Source: Lachnospiraceae bacterium UBA3826 (GTDB taxonomy: Bacteria; Bacillota; Clostridia; Lachnospirales; Lachnospiraceae). Taken from it: a stretch of 11,846 bases of DNA. Under the pieces are notes generated by a model that made no database searches, was not told the origin of the DNA, and was given only the letters and a program-made list of their open reading frames with translations. Location of the stretch: positions 1 to 11,846 of the forward strand of contig DGII01000142.1 in NCBI GenBank assembly GCA_002393095.1. The letters are read 5' to 3'. Position 1 is the first letter of the stretch; each line of letters begins with the position of its first letter. Below are positions 6,599-11,846 of this stretch, piece after piece. The position numbers and the translations under genes are program-made.

Positions 6599-8974
6599 TT
6601 ATTCTTCAGTGATCATCTTCACAGGCTCCAAGGTCTTGATGCGTCGTCCCATAAGTGCCGAGGTTATCAGTGCCACACCTATTATTATCACGGCAGCATA
6701 TACATATGATATCGCATTAATCGTAAATGATACCTTTTTGAAGCCAAAAATCGCCATCGAGGATACCATAAGGCTTTCACCGGCATAAGGTGAGAGGATC
6801 AGCCCTATGATGATGCCGACTATTATCGCCGGCATATTGGACAGCATCACCTGCCCTATGAGCTGCCTTGATGTAAAACCGAATGCTTTGCTTACGCCCA
6901 AATTGCGCCACTGTCTGTTGATATTGGTACGGACAATGAGCGCTTCCACGAATGCCACGATAAGTATGGTAAGCCCTGCTATAAGCAAAGCGAACGCTTT
7001 AACACCGACAGTTATCATTCCCACAGTCTGATGAGCCTCCTCGTTGATATCCACGACCTCCACTTCCGGATAGGCATCCTTAAATTCCTTCTCAAAATCC
7101 GCGTATGTAACTCCTTTTTTAAGATTAACGCAGACACTCATAGTCTCCGGAAGCTTAGACAGCTTACTCATACCATCAAGTGTCATATATCCCATAAGCC
7201 CCAGATTATTAAAAGTCTGATTGATACCGCAGACAATATACGGCTCCTCAACCGCATCCGTCTTGACCGTAACTACATCCCCGACACCTGCATTAAGCTT
7301 ACCTGCAGCATTGGCTGCGAGCATGACCTCGTTGGGATTCTTCGGCCATCTTCCTTCGATCACATATCCGCCTCGTATCGTTGATGTATCGGATATGCCT
7401 CTCGTGGTAATGGCCTGGTCGAGCTTCTTATTATAGAACTTATAGCTCATCCACAGCTCGGTCCTGACATTCTCCACAGTGCTCATTCCCCTGACATTTT
7501 CAGCCATTGCCTCGCTTCCGTCGAAGCCTGCATCATACATATCTATACCTGACAGTCTGATACATCCCTCATCCGTTCCGTAGGTATCTGCCATACCAAA
7601 GCCTATTACGGTTGCAATGGCAAGTATCATCATTATGAATATCACCCCGATCTGGCTTCTGAATCTGCCGAAGGTCTCCTTAAGCGACATAGTTACCGCT
7701 ATCGGCAGGGATGTCTTATCAAAGGCAAAGAAATTCCTCTTAAAATTGTGTGTATTGACTCCCCCTCTTAATGCATCCAGCACACTTACTCTGCTGTACT
7801 GTCTTCCAAGCGTAAGTGTCAGCAGTCCTATCACGATACACATACCTATTATGACAGAAGCCGCAACAGGTATATTAACAGGCTGATTCCACGGAAGTCC
7901 CAAGGCCACGAGCATAATGATGCTTACCTTGCCTATCGTCAAAGTCCCCATAACCACACCGACTGCCGCACCGGACCCGGCGATCATCAGAAGCTGGCAT
8001 AGCAGTATCAGTACAAGCTCTCGTACTGTATATCCGGAAGCCTCCATAATAGCCGTATTCTTCATATTGGTCATGATAAAGTTCTTGATGCTGAAGTCTA
8101 TTATGACTATCGCAACTATAAGCATTATGATTGCGAAGAGAAGGACAAGCGCCACGAACATAAGTGGCAGGATCATGGCTCCGGTCTTCATCATACCCGA
8201 ATCGAAGAAGTTGATGCTTATATCAGCCTCAGGGTGCTCCTTCATATAACCGTCGAACCAGTTAATGAATTCATCACCCATATTGTCACTTAACTTCTCG
8301 GCATTTATGCCCTTCTTCTTGGCGGAATTGGTAAGCTGGGTCTTAACAAATCTCCATTTTTTTGCACCCGTAGGGTTCTCGAATAAGATATCCGAGTACT
8401 CATCATCCGACACATATGCCTTATAAACACCGATATTCATCGGTCCTGAGAACAGATTGTCATCATTAAAGTCCGCAACCTTAAAGTCATAGACATTATC
8501 CTCTATCTTAAGCTGTATGATATCTCCTCTGTTAAATGATGTCATGAATGAAGACGGCAGGACTATGTCATTACCGCTGTATCCGGATGCATCGACACTC
8601 ATGGTCTGTATCTTATTCTCATCCTCGTAACAGCATAATATGAATTCATATTCAACCCAGTTCTTATCGCCCTTATGTCTGTATTTGGAGCTGCAGCGCA
8701 GAGCCCTCTCGTCTTCACAGTTCTTAAGATACACATTACCTTTAATAACTTCTTCTATTTTGTCTACCGCTGCATCAATATCAGTCAGCATGAAGAAGAT
8801 ATCCGCTCCGTTGATCCTCTCCTTGCATGTATCTATCACCTTCTCTGCTCCCGTCATGAAGGATAAGCTTATGAATATGAAAAATGAAGCTATAGCTGAC
8901 AATATGAAGAAGGTGATCATATCACTCTTCTGCTTTATAATGTTGTTCTTAGCTATAAAAAAATATCTGTACAC
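6599..8974 (-). CDS. ABC transporter permease with two FtsX domains (MacB-like exporter)
   Basis: A 791-residue membrane protein with the topology of a fused double permease: transmembrane helix 19-41, a large extracytoplasmic domain (about 42-265), then helices near 267-293, 320-345 and 369-389 (first FtsX unit, with the conserved NTAIMEASGYT segment). This is followed by helix 441-461, a second extracytoplasmic domain (about 462-650, with GRWPKNPNEVMLAANAA typical of MacB_PCD regions) and helices near 655-681, 707-730 and 753-775 (second FtsX unit, WRNLGVSKAFGFTSRQL). Such proteins work as mechanotransmission exporters for peptides, lipids or antibiotics rather than as classical pumps. The start is GTG at 8974, supported by GAGG eight bases upstream; no nearby ATG fits. 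It follows the ATPase gene by 33 bp. Substrate unknown. Confidence 0.93.
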   Translation of the reverse strand: MYRYFFIAKNNIIKQKSDMITFFILSAIASFFIFISLSFMTGAEKVIDTCKERINGADIFFMLTDIDAAVDKIEEVIKGNVYLKNCEDERALRCSSKYRHKGDKNWVEYEFILCCYEDENKIQTMSVDASGYSGNDIVLPSSFMTSFNRGDIIQLKIEDNVYDFKVADFNDDNLFSGPMNIGVYKAYVSDDEYSDILFENPTGAKKWRFVKTQLTNSAKKKGINAEKLSDNMGDEFINWFDGYMKEHPEADISINFFDSGMMKTGAMILPLMFVALVLLFAIIMLIVAIVIIDFSIKNFIMTNMKNTAIMEASGYTVRELVLILLCQLLMIAGSGAAVGVVMGTLTIGKVSIIMLVALGLPWNQPVNIPVAASVIIGMCIVIGLLTLTLGRQYSRVSVLDALRGGVNTHNFKRNFFAFDKTSLPIAVTMSLKETFGRFRSQIGVIFIMMILAIATVIGFGMADTYGTDEGCIRLSGIDMYDAGFDGSEAMAENVRGMSTVENVRTELWMSYKFYNKKLDQAITTRGISDTSTIRGGYVIEGRWPKNPNEVMLAANAAGKLNAGVGDVVTVKTDAVEEPYIVCGINQTFNNLGLMGYMTLDGMSKLSKLPETMSVCVNLKKGVTYADFEKEFKDAYPEVEVVDINEEAHQTVGMITVGVKAFALLIAGLTILIVAFVEALIVRTNINRQWRNLGVSKAFGFTSRQLIGQVMLSNMPAIIVGIIIGLILSPYAGESLMVSSMAIFGFKKVSFTINAISYVYAAVIIIGVALITSALMGRRIKTLEPVKMITEE

Positions 8975-9007
8975 TTTATCTTCCTCTCTGCTCCCCGCAG
9001 GATGATA

Positions 9008-9823
9008 TTACCATCCCATATCCTGCAGGAATGTCTTAAGACGGCTATGACGCTCCTTGGCTTCTGTCTGGTTCGGATTGCTCTCATCCTTATAATCGCC
9101 CACATACGGCCCCAGGTCTATCTCGTCGGATATAACACCGTCGGCAAGGTAGATGATACGGTTGCCCCTCTCCGCAGCCTTAATGGTATGTGTGACCATA
9201 ACTATGCTCTGACCTTCATCATTAAGGTTAGAGAGGATATCCAGCACATTTTCCGTATTCTGTGAATTAAGCGCTCCTGTAGGCTCGTCCGCAAAAAGCA
9301 CCTCCGGAGAGTTGATGACTCCCCTTACTACGGCCACTCTCTGCTGCTGTCCTCCCGATAGCTGGGTTGGGAACTTGTTCCAGTCCCTTTCATCGATCTC
9401 CACACTTTTAAGCAGCTCTCCGGCTCTGTCAACCAGACTTTTTCTGTCCTTCCACTTAAGCAGACCGCATACCATGATATTATCAAGGGCGCTCATGCTG
9501 TCATTCAAGTAGTTCTGCTGGAACACAAAGCCTACATGCTCTTTTCTGAAAATGGCAAGTCTGTCATTATTAAAGCCCGAAATCTCTGTTTCCGTCTGCT
9601 CTTCACCCGTATAATATGTAATGGTGCCGAGGCTTGGTCTGTCCATCCCCGAAAGCGCATATAGCAGTGTACTCTTACCCGAACCCGAATTGCCCATGAT
9701 CACGGTGAAATCACCCTTATATATGGACAGATTCAGATTCTTAAGCACATGCTGCTGCACCGATTCGTTGGAAAAAGTCTTCGACAGGTCTTTAACACTT
9801 AAGATCGCTTTCTTTGAATCCAT
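9008..9823 (-). CDS. ABC transporter ATPase, MacB/LolD-like
   Basis: A 271-residue nucleotide-binding subunit that powers the exporter encoded on either side of it. Counting from the ATG at 9823, it has Walker A GNSGSGKST (44-52), Q-loop FQQN (101-104), signature LSGGQQQ (155-161), Walker B VLFADEP (175-181) with catalytic Glu180, D-loop GALNSQ, and switch His212 in MVTHT. All are intact. The C-terminal tail of about 40 residues (DESNPNQTEAKERHSRLKTF) is longer than in LolD. AAGGAG lies five bases before the ATG at 9823. An in-frame GTG at 9826 would give one more residue but sits too close to the ribosome site. The gene begins 10 bases after the adaptor stop, so it is clearly in the same operon. 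Confidence 0.95.
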   Translation of the reverse strand: MDSKKAILSVKDLSKTFSNESVQQHVLKNLNLSIYKGDFTVIMGNSGSGKSTLLYALSGMDRPSLGTITYYTGEEQTETEISGFNNDRLAIFRKEHVGFVFQQNYLNDSMSALDNIMVCGLLKWKDRKSLVDRAGELLKSVEIDERDWNKFPTQLSGGQQQRVAVVRGVINSPEVLFADEPTGALNSQNTENVLDILSNLNDEGQSIVMVTHTIKAAERGNRIIYLADGVISDEIDLGPYVGDYKDESNPNQTEAKERHSRLKTFLQDMGW

Positions 9824-9833
9824 CACTTCTCCT

Positions 9834-11213
9834 TTAACTAACCTTTATATTCATTCCGTCGTTTAACTCGGAAGAAACATTCCATACTACTACATCGCCC
9901 TCATTAAGTCCCGATATTATCTCCACATATTCATCATCCTTAACACCCGTCTCTATGTCAAGCTTTCTTGCCTGCCTGCCGTTAAGCACATACACATGGT
10001 CACCCTCTTCATCGGTATCAAGGGCATCTATGGGTATACGTCTGACAGCCTCCATGGAGGCCGTTGTCACCTTAGTCTTAACTTCAAGCCCAAGTATCAG
10101 TTCACTGTCGGGCTCATCAAGGCTTACCTCCATATTTACGCCCGATGAGGCCGAATCCCTGCTTGTCATGCGCTCGATCCTCTTAACCTTACCGGTATAT
10201 GCTTTACCTCCCACCCTGACGCTGGCGAGCTGTCCTTCAGTCATATTAACTATATCATACTTATTGACATTGACGGCTACTATCACATCCTCCGATGATT
10301 CGAGCTTGATAAGTTCCATCCCCGGTGTGGTATTGCTGCCTTCCACAACGGATATGCCCGTTACGATACCGTCGAATTCGGCCTTAATACCCTCCTTGGC
10401 CTTATTAAGATCTGCAAGCCTTTTACCGGCTGACAGCTCATTGGATGCTCTGCGCGCCTCAAGCTCGTCCTTACCGCTCTGTGTAAGTACACCCGCCATA
10501 CTTGATGCCTTCTGGCTTACCATCTCCGCTCTTGTCTCCTTGAAGCCTGTAAGCATGGAAGTAAGTGCATTGATCTCTTCCTGCAGGCTTACCACATCAG
10601 AGCCGTACTGCTGCTCATAAGCATTAGTCTGGACAAGCTTGCTTAAGTTCTCATACTCATCCGAGTCAGGCTTATCCGACCAGTCTATAAGAGATATCTG
10701 CAGCTTGGCTCCCTCATCCGCCAAGGCCGCCTTACGCTCTAAGAGCTCATTCTGCTTCTGGGTAAGCGTCACCTGAGTAACGGCGATCTGGGCATCAAGC
10801 TCGCTTATGCTCTTGGCTGCCCCGTAATACAGACCGGAATATCTGTTGCCCTGCTCAAGAGATTTATTATAGTCACTCTGCTCATACTCAGATTCAAGTC
10901 TCGCCAACTCTATCAGATAATTCATGTCCTCCTCATCATATGCCATCAGAAGATCTCCCTTATGTACATAATCTCCTTCCTTCACATATATCTTACCGAT
11001 GATCCCGTCTATGTCCGAATAGCATGTGACGGCCTTATTGGACTTTATCGTGCCGTTAAGCTCCGTGATCTGCTCTATGGGACCAATATCCGTTACATAT
11101 GAATTGACCGGCATTGCTGCATTGGCGCTTATCACCGCTCCCCCGATCAACATAACTGCAAGCAGCACTGCGCTTATCATTACTGTTTTCTTCCTATTCT
11201 TTAATAATTCCAT
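9834..11213 (-). CDS. HlyD/MacA-like membrane-anchored periplasmic-adaptor-type subunit of the ABC exporter
   Basis: A 459-residue adaptor. It has an N-terminal membrane anchor (10-32, after KNRKK), a biotinyl-lipoyl-like half-motif (GIIGKIYVKEGDYVHKGDLL, 70-89), a long helical hairpin rich in Glu, Gln, Lys and Leu (about 95-275, probably coiled coil), the returning lipoyl half (AEFDGIVTGISVVEGSNTTPG, 278-298), a beta-barrel domain (about 305-385) and a membrane-proximal C-terminal domain (YVLNGRQARKLDIETGVKDDEYVEIISGLNEGD, 408-440). In Gram-positive cells, adaptors of this kind (compare YknX) sit outside the membrane and assemble with a MacB-like permease. It is the first gene of the three-gene exporter operon. 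The ATG at 11213 is preceded by GGAAG at 6 bases, a modest ribosome site. Confidence 0.93.
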   Translation of the reverse strand: MELLKNRKKTVMISAVLLAVMLIGGAVISANAAMPVNSYVTDIGPIEQITELNGTIKSNKAVTCYSDIDGIIGKIYVKEGDYVHKGDLLMAYDEEDMNYLIELARLESEYEQSDYNKSLEQGNRYSGLYYGAAKSISELDAQIAVTQVTLTQKQNELLERKAALADEGAKLQISLIDWSDKPDSDEYENLSKLVQTNAYEQQYGSDVVSLQEEINALTSMLTGFKETRAEMVSQKASSMAGVLTQSGKDELEARRASNELSAGKRLADLNKAKEGIKAEFDGIVTGISVVEGSNTTPGMELIKLESSEDVIVAVNVNKYDIVNMTEGQLASVRVGGKAYTGKVKRIERMTSRDSASSGVNMEVSLDEPDSELILGLEVKTKVTTASMEAVRRIPIDALDTDEEGDHVYVLNGRQARKLDIETGVKDDEYVEIISGLNEGDVVVWNVSSELNDGMNIKVS

Positions 11214-11247
11214 TTTTCTTCCGCTTTTAATCCTTTCTCTAATACAA

Positions 11248-11305
11248 AAGACTTCCGTGAGCCTGTTCCTATAAGTAATCTACCTTACAGACACACGAAA
11301 GTCTT
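11248..11305 (-). terminator. Long inverted repeat: terminator or leader attenuator before the exporter operon
   Basis: Arms 11248-11266 and 11287-11305 (19 bases each) are complementary except for one U-U mismatch and two G-U wobbles in the minus-strand RNA. They enclose a 20-base loop that can itself pair weakly (TAAG with CTTA). The minus-strand 3' arm ends in CTT followed by TTGTATT, giving a short U-tract, while the plus-strand side lacks one. That orientation fits either the terminator of the upstream membrane-protein gene, whose stop is 53 bases away, or a leader structure of the exporter operon, whose ATG lies 35 bases downstream. The long stem and large loop are unusual for a plain terminator. 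Confidence 0.55.
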
Positions 11306-11325
11306 GATTTCAATCTTGTACGATC

Positions 11326-11341
11326 CTTAACTGTTTCTTAA
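11326..11341 (-). promoter_or_regulatory. Two CTTAA repeats 11 bp apart upstream of the exporter operon
   Basis: CTTAA occurs on the plus strand at 11326-11330 and 11337-11341, one helical turn apart, in the AT-rich gap between the YczE-like gene and the exporter operon. This spacing is typical of OmpR-family half-sites, but the motif differs from the TTATCC repeats upstream of the regulator gene, and such short AT-rich words arise often by chance. No clear -35/-10 pair could be assigned for the exporter operon in 11214-11357. Confidence 0.2.
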
Positions 11342-11357
11342 TTCACTTTATTACTAT

Positions 11358-11846
11358 TTACTTCTTATTAAGCATTGGACGCGTGATGTGCACATTAAAA
11401 AACTCGATCAAGGGTCCCATGAAAAATGCCGTTATTATGGTTCCTATACCCACAATGGTCGGGATATCCCCCACCTTTCCGCCGGCTAATATGAAGAGGA
11501 CAGCTCCGAGGAGCACGCACACTATATCCGAGATTATCCTTACATACTGGAACCTGCCCTTTTTCCACGTATTACATATGATGAGGGCTACGGCATCATA
11601 GGTGGATACACCGAGATCAGCCGTCATATAGAATGCCGAGCCAAAGCATATGATCCCGACACCTGTCATAAGGCACAGTATCCTCACAGGCATCGAGGGG
11701 TCAGGCATAAGTCTCTGCAAAGTCTCATATGTGAATTGCGTGATATACCCTAACAGGAACAGGTTGATGAATGTGGCTATCCCGATATAGTGCCTGTCAA
11801 AGATCAGCGCAAAAAGGAGCAACACCGCATTGGCTATCACGTACAG
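11358..11846 (-). CDS. YczE/YyaS/YitT-type integral membrane protein, 5' part off the window
   Basis: 163 codons are visible, and the frame is open through the right edge (LYVIANAV), so the true start lies beyond the window. The in-frame GTG at 11840 is internal. The protein is strongly hydrophobic, with about four membrane helices in view (near the start, FINLFLLGYITQF; VRILCLMTGVGIICFGSAFYM; IISDIVCVLLGAVLFILAGG; IPTIVGIGTIITAFFMGPLIEFF). The segment ADLGVSTYDAVALIICNTW and the end GTIITAFFMGPLIEFFN are hallmarks of the YczE family, whose function is not established. It shares orientation with the exporter operon but is separated by 144 bp and a strong inverted repeat, so joint transcription is doubtful. 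Confidence 0.75.
   Translation of the reverse strand: MYVIANAVLLLFALIFDRHYIGIATFINLFLLGYITQFTYETLQRLMPDPSMPVRILCLMTGVGIICFGSAFYMTADLGVSTYDAVALIICNTWKKGRFQYVRIISDIVCVLLGAVLFILAGGKVGDIPTIVGIGTIITAFFMGPLIEFFNVHITRPMLNKK

Noticed and set aside
8997..9026. Inverted repeat GCAGGAT/ATCCTGC across the ATPase stop
   Set aside because: Only 7 bp with a 16-base loop, no U-tract, and inside a tight operon; a terminator here would be implausible.
9955..10620. A 221-codon open frame on the plus strand, rich in Ser, Leu and Thr
   Set aside because: Antisense shadow of the adaptor gene; its composition reflects reversed codons and no protein family is recognisable.
11214..11357. Search for a sigma-A-type promoter for the exporter operon
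   Set aside because: Several partial -10 or -35 words exist, but no pair with correct spacing and reasonable matches to both consensus boxes; none reported as a promoter.

Overview
All the protein genes I can support in this window lie on the minus strand. Transcription therefore runs from high to low coordinates, and the plus-strand open frames are shadows. The proteins suggest a Gram-positive, low-to-moderate-GC gut or rumen Firmicute, most likely a Lachnospiraceae member such as a Butyrivibrio relative. The reasons are the style of the HsdS N-terminus, a cytoplasmic GH120-type beta-xylosidase, consistent GGAGG-type ribosome sites, and a MacB-like exporter that uses a membrane-anchored adaptor. 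This assignment rests on recall of protein families, not on a search.

Layout in the direction of transcription (right to left). At 11846-11358 is the 3' part of a YczE-type membrane protein gene. Next is a 144-bp gap holding a long 19-bp-arm inverted repeat (11248-11305). Then comes a three-gene exporter operon: adaptor (11213-9834), ATPase (9823-9008) and double-FtsX permease (8974-6599). A 96-bp gap follows, holding three helically phased TTATCC repeats and a good sigma-A-type promoter. That promoter reads into an OmpR-family response regulator (6502-5783), a histidine kinase (5778-4462) and, after only 25 bp, a GH120 beta-xylosidase (4436-2442). A short AT-rich gap with a weak hairpin leads to a PaaI-type hotdog thioesterase (2357-1959).

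After another 141-bp gap with its own promoter, a restriction-modification-like segment begins. It holds a DUF1016/YhcG PD-(D/E)xK nuclease (1817-786), overlapped by ATGA with an hsdS specificity gene (789 to beyond the left edge). The hsdS gene carries an apparent single-base deletion after about 27 codons.

How the parts probably work together (inference): the two-component system sits directly downstream of the exporter and probably controls it and itself, a common arrangement for peptide-antibiotic or envelope-stress efflux. The xylosidase looks co-transcribed with the two-component genes, which is unusual and raises the possibility that the sensor links sugar supply to export, or that read-through simply expresses the xylosidase. 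The left end is an accessory DNA-defence module whose specificity subunit may be switched off. No RNA genes, CRISPR arrays, insertion sequences or origins were recognised.
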